Shown: positions 53,301-61,139 of the stretch, piece by piece
Numbering within the stretch: the stretch's first letter is position 1
Layout: each line of letters begins with the position of its first letter
The notes under the pieces: generated by a model
What the model was told of the DNA's origin: nothing
Seen by the model: the letters and a program-made list of their open reading frames with translations, nothing else
Database searches by the model: none
Program-made: the position numbers and the translations under genes
NCBI RefSeq assembly: GCF_963678635.1
Contig: NC_087067.1
Coordinates: 12,071,716-12,135,715 of the forward strand
Source: Symsagittifera roscoffensis
Lineage: Eukaryota > Xenacoelomorpha > Acoela > Convolutidae
Direction: 5' to 3'
Length of the DNA stretch: 64,000 nucleotides

Positions 53301-55019
53301 TTTACTTTGGTTTAGGGTTGTAATATATCGGCTATGCAGCCTATTTTTGAGACATTTGAGATTTTAATATTTTTTGATTTTTTTTCGGCCAAATGTGTGT
53401 CTACTCTAGAATTGTCGGCTTTTTTACCGTTTCGCTAGTTTTGTTTCGATGCTAATTTAATTTTCAGTTGTCTCAATTAGAATGTTTTCCTTGAAGGGAA
53501 CTTTATTCAAGGAAATTCGACATTTTTTTCTGTGGCTTTGTTATAATTTCTGTCGGTTAGTTTGTCATACTATGTTTGCAGTATCGCTACTGGTGCGAAG
53601 CTTGGTTTCGCCTTTGTGTTAAAGTTGTTCTCTGTCTAAACTGCCGAAGAAACAGCGAACGAAAATGGTACAGTACGAAAATAAGAAAAAGTAATACATT
53701 GTTAATAAAAAACTTTCAAGAAGACTGAAAACCGAAGAAAAACAATGTGTTTTTTGTGTTTTTACACAAGCAAAGCTTGTGTGATAGTATAAGTTCTCTT
53801 TTTTCCAACTATTCCAAATATTGTTGCGTCAAAATGTGCTCATTTTGATCAATAACCAGCTATTAAGTACATCCAATGCTAAGGATATTAACACAGACTA
53901 TTATATTACAAATAGCACTTTAGCTTCTATGTATCATGGATCTGTAGTGTAGATTAGGGAAGGAGACTCGCAATAAAATAAGAGGGTTCGAAGATGTTTT
54001 TAATAAATTTTTTCGTATGCTAGCTAAAATGCGTCCGTTCTATAAATTAGTGGTACATTTCTTTTTTTTTTTTCAAATTGACTGGTACTGTTATGCGTCA
54101 TAATTGGCTTGGGTCACTAAGCAATTAAGTAGACTCATAATTGGCGTGCGTCTTTTAAGAAATTTTGTAGACTCCGCGTTTGACTCATTCGGTTTTTCCC
54201 AGTTGCGTTATCGGTCATATATTTGCTTGTATGCGAAGTGCATTTTCGCCTTTTTGTAAAGTAAGTTTATATCTTCCGTAAAACTGCCTAGCCTAGAAAA
54301 TTTTCATTGCTCTGTGTTGAATTCCAAAAAAAATAAATGGCTTTGGAGCTTTTCGAATTTCAAGAACAATTTATGATTGACACTTTTTTAGAATGAGAAA
54401 CAAATGGAGAAAACTGGATCAAAAGGTGAATTTTCATTTTGTTGGTATCCACTTTCGAAACAAGAAAGTGTTCTTGTTTTTACGCGACATTTCCTCTTTC
54501 GTAATTGGAAGTTGTAATTTGCATTCCTCTTAGCAAACTAGTTTGAATTCAAAAAGAAGACAAAAGCTACATTGATACCTTTCCAACTGTCTGTTGGCTG
54601 TTTTATTTCAAAAGTGATCTAAATATTTTAACATTTTTATAATAAGTGAATATGCTTTCAGGGAGCCATTTTTTATATACAAAATGTATCCAGAAAATTC
54701 TCAAATGAGAAGAACGCCAGAAAGGTCTGTTAGCCTTTTGGTCTTTTTTCTTAGTTAGATTTTGATAAAGGTTCTGCTTCTAGGTGCCTTCTTAGTCAAA
54801 ATCGGATACTCGCGTCGCGAAGAGCTGGGCGACAACTTGATGAGATTTGTGATCTTCGTCGGGGCTCTGCTGTTTGCATTCGGGTGTGCTCTGTTCATTC
54901 AAGGAAACTACCTGGCATTGGAAACAGTTTTGTCAAGCAAGAGTGAGCCCTCTTTTTGCGAACAGAGGAAACTTGACGCAGAAGCGGCCTTAACGACAAC
55001 TCCCTTTCCCGGGCCTTAA
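38278..55019 (+). CDS. SLC38A7: SLC38-family neutral amino-acid transporter, SNAT7-like (ten exons, 552 aa)
   Basis: Exons are 38278(38233)-38342, 41787-42090, 48009-48207, 50624-50867, 51189-51246, 51625-51771, 52420-52535, 52927-53132, 54666-54724 and 54759-55019. Every phase matches and the CDS is 1659 bp with TAA. It is an AAAP/SLC38 sodium-coupled amino-acid transporter with about 11 membrane helices. TM1 carries GTTTALGGTFIVSNAAIGCG (82-101), later come YFVIIGDQ, FNAFPTILFGYQCMTNAPPV (the family's FNAMPT..FGFQC motif), GYLTHGT, TYPVVFYVAR, LGLFIPNIG and YFVFP. These match SLC38A7/A8, SLC38A7 best; human SLC38A7 is a lysosomal glutamine/asparagine exporter. The soluble N-terminus of about 81 residues is longer than in the human protein. 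The start at 38278 (GACATGC, G at -3) is the first Met in the first exon found; an extra 5' exon is possible. Confidence 0.9.
38771..39000 (+). repeat. tRNA-derived SINE, copy 1 (intron 1)
   Basis: The head ACTTGGCCTAGAGGTAACTTAG contains a good A box; the T-arm is eroded (GGTCCCGGCC). The body shares TGAATCGTCAG..TTTTGTCGGCT with the copy at 45357 (TGAATTGTCGTCGGAC..TTTTGTCGGCT). A poly(G) run at 39005-39018 follows. Confidence 0.6.
39120..41780. other. Intron 1 of the SLC38-type gene, AT-rich
   Basis: A family C-like 3' end trace is at 39245-39290 (GTGAAGCTCCTCTTCGCCTCTATGTAAAG) and another near 41530 (GCGTAGCTCAGCTTCGTCTCTGTGT). 40380-41060 has loosely repeated phrases (AAAAAAGTTATGG, AATCTGAAATTAAGGGCT) that may be a decayed tandem repeat of about 280 bp. 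No exon. Confidence 0.35.
41787..42090 (+). CDS. SLC38A7: SLC38-type gene, exon 2: N-terminal tail, TM1 and start of TM2
   Basis: The acceptor is TTGTTTTTGAAG/C, phase-consistent with exon 1; a second AG (CAAG) lies 4 bp later but would break the frame. It encodes an Asn/Ser-rich soluble stretch, then TM1 (residues 85-108) and YVGVIMIF. The donor is TTT/GTAAGT. Confidence 0.88.
42100..44515. other. Intron 2, proximal part, no supported feature
   Basis: A short exon-like segment (CTCAG/CTTGGTGACACCCTG, 42479 onward) has an acceptor but stops in frame and is not needed by the protein. The remainder is AT-rich and unique. Confidence 0.35.
44522..45016 (-). mobile_element. Family B repeat, full-length, inverted
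   Basis: It runs from CAATACTGCTCGTATATCAG through TTGAATGTTCCGACTGTCCC, ATCGAATAGTTTTTAGG, ATTTGCGTTACGCTCTCAGC and ATTATCGGAGGTGAAATATC to TTCCGTTTTCTTCGAAAG. It is the same subfamily as 13008-13513. Confidence 0.75.
45357..45580 (+). repeat. tRNA-derived SINE, copy 2 (intron 2), intact B box
   Basis: The head is CCACTTGGCCCAGAGGTAACG (A box) and TAGGGTTCGAGTCCCGGCC (perfect B box), lacking most of the anticodon arm. The body is shared with 38771-39000. Immediately upstream (45290-45345) is a family C-like end (TTGCGAAGTTGCAGCTTTGC, CTCTGTGTT). Confidence 0.7.
45580..46215. other. Intron 2 sequence, AT-rich
   Basis: A faint tRNA-like trace (AATTTGAATCCGGTCAGACC, near 45750) suggests a further eroded SINE. 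Nothing else is recognised. Confidence 0.3.
46219..47054 (+). mobile_element. Family C element, full-length (836 bp), with nested family B
   Basis: Ends are TTTACACA (46219) and TGTGTAAA (47054). Each end carries a hairpin: ACACAAGC-AAA-GCTTGTGT (46222-46240) and GAAGT-GCA-ACTTC before CACCTCTG. Family B (TCGTTCCGACTTTCGTCACG to CCGCTCTATAGATTGAG) occupies about 46410-46880. No transposase is encoded. Confidence 0.8.
47100..47640. repeat. Small outlier of the 15.8-20-kb satellite family
   Basis: It has the same phrase order: TTTCATCCGTTGAATAGCTTGG, ATAGCTTGCCCTAAAA, TTTGTGAACCTAATTGAACC, AAACTATCATCTTGAAA. About five diverged units lie in intron 2. Confidence 0.55.
48009..48207 (+). CDS. SLC38A7: SLC38-type gene, exon 3: TM2-TM3
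   Basis: The acceptor is TTTGTTGCAG/G and the donor GAACTGA/GTTAGT. It encodes a Cys-rich TM2 (VCACLCSLSLLICGYVCGLC), a short hydrophilic loop, and TM3 ending in the family motif YFVIIGDQ. Confidence 0.9.
48296..48507. mobile_element. Small foldback element with CCAACAAACCGAA arms
   Basis: Three direct units on the left (GGCCAACAAGCCGAA, GGCCAACAAACCGAAAAT, TCCAACAAACCGAAAAT) face two inverted units on the right (GGCGGTTTGTAGA, GGCGGTTTGTTGA). The interior is AT-rich with repeated TTCTGATG(T/C)AATTT. It lies in intron 3. Confidence 0.55.
48843..49660. mobile_element. Foldback element with minisatellite arms (about 820 bp)
   Basis: The left arm (48865-48985) is made of TTGTCC/TTGCCCC-AGATGACAAC type units; the right arm (49525-49660) is the same minisatellite inverted (GGGCAAGTTGGCATAGGACAAGTTG, split into 15-20-bp units). 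Outer ends also match inversely (GGTTGGCCCCAAGTCAAC against GTTGACTTGGGGCAAA with small changes). Between them an open frame of about 70 codons reads ..VEQLSLKQNAESLKHVLNQN and NELKACMNKMKAANANAISM (49034-49162), of unknown origin. Confidence 0.55.
50624..50867 (+). CDS. SLC38A7: SLC38-type gene, exon 4: TM4-TM5
   Basis: The acceptor is TTGCCTCTTTAG/TC and the donor TTACCA/GTGAGT. It encodes PEYFCSDPWFFNRKLTIFL (luminal loop and start of TM4), YPLLLVKKVDFLKYPSLIS and VGSMIYLMIAVVIKYF (TM5). It aligns well with the central SLC38A7 region (WYTDRKFT...). Confidence 0.92.
51189..51246 (+). CDS. SLC38A7: SLC38-type gene, exon 5: FNAFPT motif
   Basis: A 58-bp exon, acceptor TTTTTTTCTAG/A and donor TACCAG/GTTCGA, encoding PDNWYSAFNAFPTILFGYQ. 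This is the diagnostic SLC38A7-type TM6 start. Confidence 0.9.
51285..51975. repeat. Short dispersed repeats shared between introns 4, 5 and 6
   Basis: TATCATTTCATATAGATCATCAAAG..AAACTGTCAAAA type sequence occurs at about 50525-50580 and 51290-51345. AGAAACATATTCAACCAATC..TTCGAGCATTACCATC occurs at about 51365-51440 and 51905-51975. These look like fragments of one dispersed repeat split by exon-containing sequence. Confidence 0.6.
51625..51771 (+). CDS. SLC38A7: SLC38-type gene, exon 6: TM6-TM7
   Basis: The acceptor is GTAACTCTAG/T; the AG of CCCCCAG 19 bp later would break the frame. The donor is ACCAGG/GTCAGC. It encodes CMTNAPPVYANLKKKTSATW and ICTVVYLPTALFGYLTHGTR, matching the CHVSSVPVFNSM..GICGFLTFG block of SLC38A7. 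Confidence 0.9.
52420..52535 (+). CDS. SLC38A7: SLC38-type gene, exon 7: TM8
   Basis: The acceptor is CTTGCCTAG/A and the donor GCAAG/GTGAGT. It encodes ITSNILKAYNPDETLIFIGQ and IGVMASVMMTYPVVFYVA, the conserved YP..F helix. Confidence 0.92.
52927..53132 (+). CDS. SLC38A7: SLC38-type gene, exon 8: TM9-TM10
   Basis: The acceptor is GTGTTCTAG/G and the donor TTCCCAG/GTACTT. It encodes a cytosolic Arg-rich loop (AWSTRRRIIEATCWY), TM9 (LLTLVLGLFIPNIG) and TM10 (FAGSVAVFFYFVFP). Confidence 0.92.
53200..53760. other. Intron 8, AT-rich
   Basis: A family C-like 3' end lies at about 53580-53625 (GGTGCGAAGCTTGGTTTCGCC, TTTGTGTTAAAG). Nothing else is recognised. Confidence 0.35.
53761..54260 (+). mobile_element. 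Family C element, short copy without family B (500 bp)
   Basis: It starts TTTACACAAGCAAAGCTTGTG and ends TTCGCCTTTTTGTAAA. It keeps AATAACCAGCTATTAAGTAC and ATAATTGGCGTGCGTC, but where the other copies hold family B it has about 120 bp of unrelated sequence. It lies in intron 8. Confidence 0.7.
54666..54724 (+). CDS. SLC38A7: SLC38-type gene, exon 9: end of TM10 and loop
   Basis: A 59-bp exon with acceptor CTTTCAGGGAG/CC. Using the earlier CAG would give a stop after about 17 codons. It encodes AIFYIQNVSRKFSNEKNARK, continuing FVFP-AIFYI as in other family members. The donor is AGAAAG/GTCTGT, a weak match. Confidence 0.75.
54759..55019 (+). CDS. SLC38A7: SLC38-type gene, exon 10: TM11 and C-terminus
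   Basis: The acceptor is the second of two adjacent TTAGs (TTAG-TTAG/ATT); the first would shift the frame. It encodes ILIKVLLLGAFLVKIGYSRR, MRFVIFVGALLFAFGCALFI (TM11) and a soluble tail ending TTTPFPGP, then TAA. Confidence 0.88.
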   Translation: MLIKVLLLGAFLVKIGYSRREELGDNLMRFVIFVGALLFAFGCALFIQGNYLALETVLSSKSEPSFCEQRKLDAEAALTTTPFPGP

Positions 55020-55750
55020 AGGGTAGATACATTGTAGAAAGAGATGTGGAATACAGAAGGAAGAGAGGAGTTCAAGAATCGGAAAAGTTAATTATTTGAG
55101 ACCGAGTAAAGGAATGTGGAAACATGGGCGAAGCAGTTCAAAGAACACTGTCTTAGATTTAGTTAGAGAACTCAACTTAACTGGTCAAGAATGTGATGTG
55201 AATTTTTTTGAAGAATTATCGTTTTCCTTCTTTTGTTTTCTGCTCTCATTATAATTCTGTATATATGTCTCAAAACGTTCATCAATCTGGTTGCCAAAGC
55301 TCAAATTGTTTCAAATGTTTTTAAAGCTTTGTCGGCAAGGTTCTGTTTGCTCTACTTTGTAATTGCTTTTGTGCTTGCTGCATTTTGTGTGTGAAAATTA
55401 TTGCACAGAATAATCTCAAAAGTTTTTGTTTCCCTAATTTCTGTCATTATTTTTGGGATTGTTTTGCTGTTTTGTTTAAACGAGCAATAGAGTGTCACAT
55501 GATTATTGGTTATTTATACCTGCAACTTAAACGGATATTGGCGTTTACTTATTTTTGTTAGCTTGATTTTTCATCATTATAAAATTGGAGCCACAGAAAA
55601 AAGTTTTCGCGGAAAACTTTATCAAACAAAAAGTTGAGCTGAGCTGAAAAAATTCTTTTCGATAACCGCGTTGACTTAAAAACTGATCAATGTTCTTGGC
55701 TTGAGTAACTATTATTTCTTTCTAAATAAAAGACTTGTGAACCATTTGCG
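55020..55750 (+). other. 3' UTR of the SLC38-type gene with poly(A) signal
   Basis: About 700 bp without exon signals. A canonical AATAAA is at 55725-55730 followed by a GT-rich stretch (ACTTGTGAACCATTTGCGTG), consistent with cleavage shortly after 55740. Confidence 0.65.
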
Positions 55751-56900
55751 TGCATAATTGAACAGATCTTCGAAGTGAATAATATTTTATTTTTCTACCA
55801 AATTCACAAAATCATCCATGGACATCAAATATTTCTTTAGATTGTGATCAATGTTTCTAAAACCTACCTTTTAACTACCTGTTGACCGGGCGATACTAAC
55901 CTGTCCAATTTCAAACTGCATTTACTGTATCAATTTTGACGTCTTCATTTTGGTTCTAGTAAGGCAGTAAATATTTGCTTGAAAAACTTGTGGTGTTATT
56001 TTGTTATATTACCCAATCTGCGATTGGTTTTTAACCTCAATTATTACCTTCTGTTGGCCTTGCGCAAATGTTAATCAAGGTTTCGGCTTTAATTCACTTC
56101 CGAACATCGTTCTTTCTATGTGATTAGTTAGTTTAGTTGTGATAAATTGATAAAAAGATAATATTTCGTCAAGCTGATCATACTTTTTGTATTGGGGTTA
56201 TCGCTTTCTTCATATTTGCAGCTCATCATCATCATTCTTGCTTTGCCTAAATGTTTTTTTTTGGTTTATTGGATTAAGCATGCCAAATTCACCAAAGATA
56301 AACTTTATACAACCAAGTTTCAAAATCATATTGAATCAAATTTTGTTGCACTGTGAAAGTTAAAAATTAAGATGCAAAAGTGCTACAAAAACTTACTGCT
56401 TGAAATGTTGGCATGTTTTTCTTTGTAATTTTCCGTTGAGTTAACGAGTGAAATTTATTATGATATCTACTAAAGCTGTGCTTTTCTGTTTTGAGGTGCG
56501 ATTGGATTATTTTCGTTTTCTTGAATTGGTCTGATATGTAAAAACTTTTCTTTCGATTATCTTTCGAGGGAATTCAAGTTAGTTTTTTATTCGCTCTTTT
56601 AGCTTAGATTAAATCGTTTTTTGTACCGAACGGCCAGTTAGACGAACACATCGATTGAAGAAAGTATGCAGTATTTGTGTGACCGTTGAAGCGCTTCCTA
56701 ACAAAAATACGATATGGGTAAAAATTCGCTCACGATCTCCGTAAAAATTTGCATGTGGATGTTGACACGATATTGTTATGACACCGAAAGTCGACGATTA
56801 TCCATAACCGAAACGTTGATGGCAACCACAAAGTAAAATCATAAGATCATCACCAACTAATTTCCATTTACTTTACAGTGTATGCCAAATTGATGCCTAT
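55751..56900. other. Intergenic sequence, nothing recognisable
   Basis: Unique sequence with no supported exon, RNA gene or repeat. Confidence 0.4.
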
Positions 56901-56904
56901 AACC

Positions 56905-57050
56905 TGTAGCGGATTTAACAAGATTTAAGTTGGAGCGGACCCCTTCCCCATTAGGGCTTTGATCCCATCGTCAATCAAAAGGGTACAACCTTTTGTACTA
57001 CTTAAGGACATCCATTTTTGTCTGACCGAGTCTTAATTTTTGCAATGCTG
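56905..57050 (+). mobile_element. Family A MITE, eroded 5' fragment
   Basis: GTAGCGGATTTAACAAG, GGACCCCTTCCCCATTAGGG, TTTGATCCCATCGTCAATC (T-arm position), AAAAGGGTACAACCTTTTG, then GACATCCATTTTTGTCTGACC follow the family A order from terminus to the ATCCATTTTCGGCC block. Confidence 0.5.
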
Positions 57051-57837
57051 TTCTACAGATTCCTCTGCTTCACAGAAACTTAAGTCAAATTTAGATGCTT
57101 ATTAAGATCCGACGAACGCTGTGCAGTCTTGATGATTTTTTCTTTTGTTTTTCAGTAAAAATATAAAATTTGTTCACGCTCTAACTTCATCTTTTGCGGT
57201 TTGCGACATGAAATATTTTAAGTTCATTTCCATAGTTTAATTCATTCCCTTCCTTGACTGGAAATCTGTTCAGCAAACTATCGAACAGCAAAAGTGTAAA
57301 TGGCACGAAAAACGGTTTTGACTTCAAGTTTTGAAAATGAATTTTGATTTTCAGATTTCCCAGCGGATTATAAAACTTGTCTAGTTATCTCAATATATCA
57401 AAAAAATTTTGATAAAAAAATCTTGATTTATAAAGAGCTTAAACCTGATATAACTTAAGCTTAATTTTGATTTTTTTGCGGTTTGGCTTTTGATTTATTT
57501 TCAAGTTGAGTTAAATTCATTTGCTATAATGAAAGTTAATTACACTTTCCAAATACGGGAGTCGCGCTAAAACATGCCCGACTCCTTGTTTCGAAAGTAG
57601 CTTAAAGTATAAGATTTTCCAGTGGAATAAAAGTTTCCATTTTTGATCCAGTTTACTTCAAATCACTTTTTCCCTTGAAATAAGAAAGGTGAAATGTCTT
57701 CAAAAATCAGTTTTTTTTGCTTTCTTTTGTTCATTGGCCCTTTTCAACTGTCTATTGGCAATGTTACTGAAAAAGGAGAGTTCGAAGTGTCAAATGGTTG
57801 ATATTAATTTTCAATTCGACAAAATCTTATAATCTCT

Positions 57838-57915
57838 CCCCTCGAGAGTTTGGTCAAGCGGCGCAGATTCTAGTACGCGAGACCCTCAATCTCCTAAGGG
57901 GTCGATTCAGAAACA
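57838..57915 (+). repeat. tRNA-like relic, possibly SINE head (Leu/Ser-type)
   Basis: GAGAGTTTGGTCAAGCGGCGC resembles a class II tRNA A box (TGGCCGAGCGG), and AAGGGGTCGATTCAG lies where a B box would. Acceptor and T stems do not close, so it is not a functional tRNA gene. Confidence 0.3.
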
Positions 57916-58349
57916 GCAGAATCTTTTTTACTTAAACTTCTTCTTTCCTATTTCACTTTCTCAGGGATATTTTTCGCCGTTTTTTCGCTTGTTTGCGAAG
58001 TTACAGGTTCTTGAATATATCTGCAATTTTATTTACATTTGAATATCATTTTTCGCTTCTTAACACTTTTCGCCCTTTTCATCTTTTAAACATTGAAAAA
58101 CTGTTTCAATCTAGATCGTCAATTAATTGATTACTGATTACAACTATTCACATAAGCTGATCGTAATGCTATCTTACGAACTACTTCTAACAATTCAAAA
58201 AGCAAATTAGAGTATTCCTTCATTTGGTGGTAAATTTACAGGTTGAAATTTTATAAATAGTTTACTTTTGCTGCCTTAGCATTCTATCTGGTCTGTTTTT
58301 TTCTACATCAGCATTTTTTATTGTGTCTGGTTTGTTGGTGGCTAATGCT

Positions 58350-59150
58350 TGACTTTTCTCAAGAGACCATGGTGCAGATGCTATCAGATATTGTGATACT
58401 CTTAATCTTCCTGCCGGGGAGTTATTCAGGATTATAGCACATCTTTACTTTAGATTGAATTAGTTTTGGCTGACGCTCCGTAGTTTTACTAGGGTGCCAT
58501 CTGCCAGTTTTTGTCAATAGTAGCTTTAACAAAACTTGCTTAGGTAAAACAAAACTGCTCCCATGATCGAGAACTGTTTTTGACAAAGTCCCCTATAGTT
58601 TGATAAATATTCGAAAAAATGACTATCCTACAATGATTTTTTATTTTTCAAAAACCTTCCCTCATTTGATATAAAATGACAAACTCAATCTTGATTGTCT
58701 GTCTAGCAATAATTTAAAAAGAACAGCATGTTCATTTCGCCTATTTTCTGACCGGATTAAAAAAAACCATTAAATAATCATAACATTTAAGCTTCCTGCA
58801 ATTTGCTGAGGATCTAAGAAATGCTATCAGTTCTCTCGAAGAAAAACCGTTTGTTTTAACCTCACACTTGTCCTTCCTCATATCCGCTGAGCTTTTTTTT
58901 GAGTCTAGGACATTCATGTGGTACCACTATTGCAGCTTAAATTGGTCAAGCTGTCGTAGATCCGAAGGAAGAGGTCGTCCACGCAGACTATCATTTACAT
59001 GGCAGAGGAACCAACGCACTATCTGCCGCGCTCAAAGTGAACGCCTTACCTTATTTAAAGACTTCTGAATCTACTAGTAGTATGAAATGAAACTAAAATA
59101 AACTTTTTACGAATTTTACTTATTAAAGTACACAATATTCTGGCAATGAA
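58350..59150 (+). pseudogene. Probable LINE 3' relic sharing its tail with the 61-62.5-kb LINE
   Basis: VFDKVPYSLINIRK (58572-58613) resembles the AFDKVPH RT signature. A later open frame (CRRSEGRGRPRRLSF.., 58952-59067) and its stop are followed by AAGACTTCTGAATCTACTAG and a tail ..GGCAATGAATGAGCCACTG. The same tail (AAGACTTCTTAATCTGCTAG, GGCAATGAATGAGCAACTG) follows the LINE at 61-62.3 kb. AATAAA at 59097-59102 could be the element's own poly(A) signal. Confidence 0.45.
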
Positions 59151-59159
59151 TGAGCCACT

Positions 59160-59865
59160 GCAATTGTATAATTCAATAGATCTCTCACGGTCGGTTTGAA
59201 GATTTTTTCTCAAAACTAATTAACGGTCCGTCCCAGTTGCGTTATATTATTTGATGCGTTATCGCCGAGGCAATTATTTGAGACTTCATGTGTACATAAG
59301 GGAAGCTGTTAGTTTTTGGGGTTACCTTTGTCACAATTGTTGGGCACTTAATCCTCTGGGTTCTTATTAACTATTCCCCCCTATGGTACCTTGTAACGAA
59401 TCCCCCCTATAAAGAAAAAACTGAGCAGTTAAGCATATACGAGGTTTGTACTTTGTAAACTATCCCCCCTTTTGCAAAAAGGGTAAATAGTTAACAAGAT
59501 CCATCCTCTGAGATTCGACTCCCTGACACCCAAAAAATTTGCCATGCGATTCAGTTTTGCGGCCATTCATTTTGGTCGACCAAGCCCCAAAATTGTTCAT
59601 AGTAAAATTAAGGAAGCGCGCTCCTAAAATATTGCTTTTGCGCAAAACCGTCATAAGAGTCAGAAAATTTCAAGAAAGCGATTTGATCGACCAAACAAAT
59701 GTCTTCAATTTTACAAAGAGAAAACTACGTATTTTTGATCTGTACCATATTGGTTTGACAAAATCTGAATATCTAAATTCGGACTCTTGTGCTAGAGGAA
59801 ACGATTTTCAATTTAAAATTTTTTATGCTAGTTGAGCTTTATGCTAGTCGGTACAACCCCCCCCC
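59160..59865 (+). mobile_element. Family E repeat, copy 1
   Basis: Landmarks in order: TCAATAGATCTCTCACGGTC, TGAAGATTTTTTCTCAAAAC, TATTCCCCCCTATGGTACC, CCCCTTTTGCAAAAAGGG, CTCTGAGATTCGACTCCCTG (T-arm-like), TTCATTTTGGTCGACC and AGGAAGCGCGCTCC. It ends in a poly(C) tract (59858-59874). Short family A similarity is discussed in the findings. Confidence 0.7.
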
Positions 59866-59869
59866 CCCC

Positions 59870-60540
59870 CCCCCACACCAGTTTTGCATAAATCAATAGA
59901 TTACTCTCGGTCCATTTGAAGATTTTTTTCTCAAAATTAATTAAGAAGAGTAAATAAAGAACCCACTCCTTGCTAAGTATCTCCCATGGTACTTTGTATA
60001 GAACCCCCTTCACACCCCCTAAAAAGACAGAACTGAACAGTTAAGCATTTATGAATTTTGCACTTTGTCCCCCCTTTTGCAAAAATGGGAATTAGTTAAC
60101 AAGATCAATCCTCTGAGATTCGATTCCCTGACACCCAATGGGTTTCCACTGGGGTTCAATTTTGCGACATTCATTTTGGTCGACTATTCCCTCAGATTGT
60201 TTATAAAAAGTTTAGGAAGCGCGCTCGTGAAAAAAAACTGGCTTTTGTTTCAAAACGGTTTGAAAAAATTTAAAGAAAATTCAGGAATTCAACTTGATCG
60301 ACCTGGATTTTTAAATTGTACCATATTTCGACAAGGTTTCATTGCCGGATCGCAACAAAGCTACTTGTCATTTATATTTTTGAAAACATTAACATTAATT
60401 TGCTTGATAGTCTAATCAACTTTCGGAAAACAGGAATTATCTTTTCCGGAAAACTGAAACCGCGGCCCAATGAATGCCACCCTCCGAATGCCGACTGGTC
60501 AACTCTACACTTTCGATGTCTCTAACTACACTTCTTAGAT
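59870..60540 (+). mobile_element. Family E repeat, copy 2, in tandem
   Basis: It has the same order as copy 1 from AATCAATAGATTACTCTCGG to AGGAAGCGCGCTCGTG but lacks about 200 bp (GTCCCAGTTGCG to CTTAATCCTCTGG). The T-arm-like block is CTGAGATTCGATTCCCTG at 60113. Confidence 0.7.
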
Positions 60541-61130
60541 TTTAAAAATCAGTTTTAATAGACTATCTTTTTTGAATTTTAAACTCACAAAGATGTGTAT
60601 TTACGAGGGTGAAGAATATCAAGCTGAATCATATTGATCGAAATACGTTTTCATTTTTCAAAAACATCTTTTTAATTTCTGTTGCTCGTTTTTATCCTAA
60701 AAAAAAAACAATTTTCTCTAATTAAACCGAATAGAAAAGTTAAAGCCCAAATTATTTGAAGAAGTCAAGCGATATCAATGAAAATGAACTTTGGAAAGTA
60801 AGATCGTTTTGAAATCGGAAATCGCAAAATCGATTAATTGTTTTCAAATGCAAAATTCAGTGTCAAAAAGGCGCTAAATTGATCATTGCTCCAGAAAAAA
60901 AATTTGTGGAAAGTTTTAAAAAAGTAACACAGAACTAGACGTGGAACAATTTGGAAACTTCATTGCTAGTATTAATAAAACATTGATTTCCTCAAATCAA
61001 GAAAATTCTGCTGCCATGAAGCCTTTTCCTTGCCTTAGAAGTTGTCTGTTTTTGCAGACATTGACAAACAGAAGATAAATAGTTCAATAGATAAGTTAAA
61101 GGACAAAAGTTCTGTTGTTGATGATGGATT
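60541..61130. other. Intergenic sequence, nothing recognisable
   Basis: AT-rich sequence between family E and the LINE relic. It may contain the LINE's unrecognisable 5' part. Confidence 0.35.
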
Positions 61131-61139
61131 ACAAAGTAA

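Noticed and set aside
57838-57915. A functional tRNA-Leu gene
   Set aside because: The A box is fair, but the T-stem and acceptor stem do not pair; kept only as a tRNA-like relic.
58369-59090. A two-exon gene for a small secreted protein (start ACCATGG at 58369, hydrophobic MVQMLSDIVILLIFLPG, second exon 58951-59090, AATAAA nearby)
   Set aside because: Phases match, but the donor (GTTATT) and acceptor are weak, the same sequence has better LINE-like readings, and the 3' part is shared with a second LINE relic at 62.36-62.45 kb.
60316-60540. Short C-terminal-looking frame (NATLRMPTGQLYTFDVSNYT) before a stop
   Set aside because: An upstream stop in frame and no usable acceptor; it lies at the end of a family E copy.
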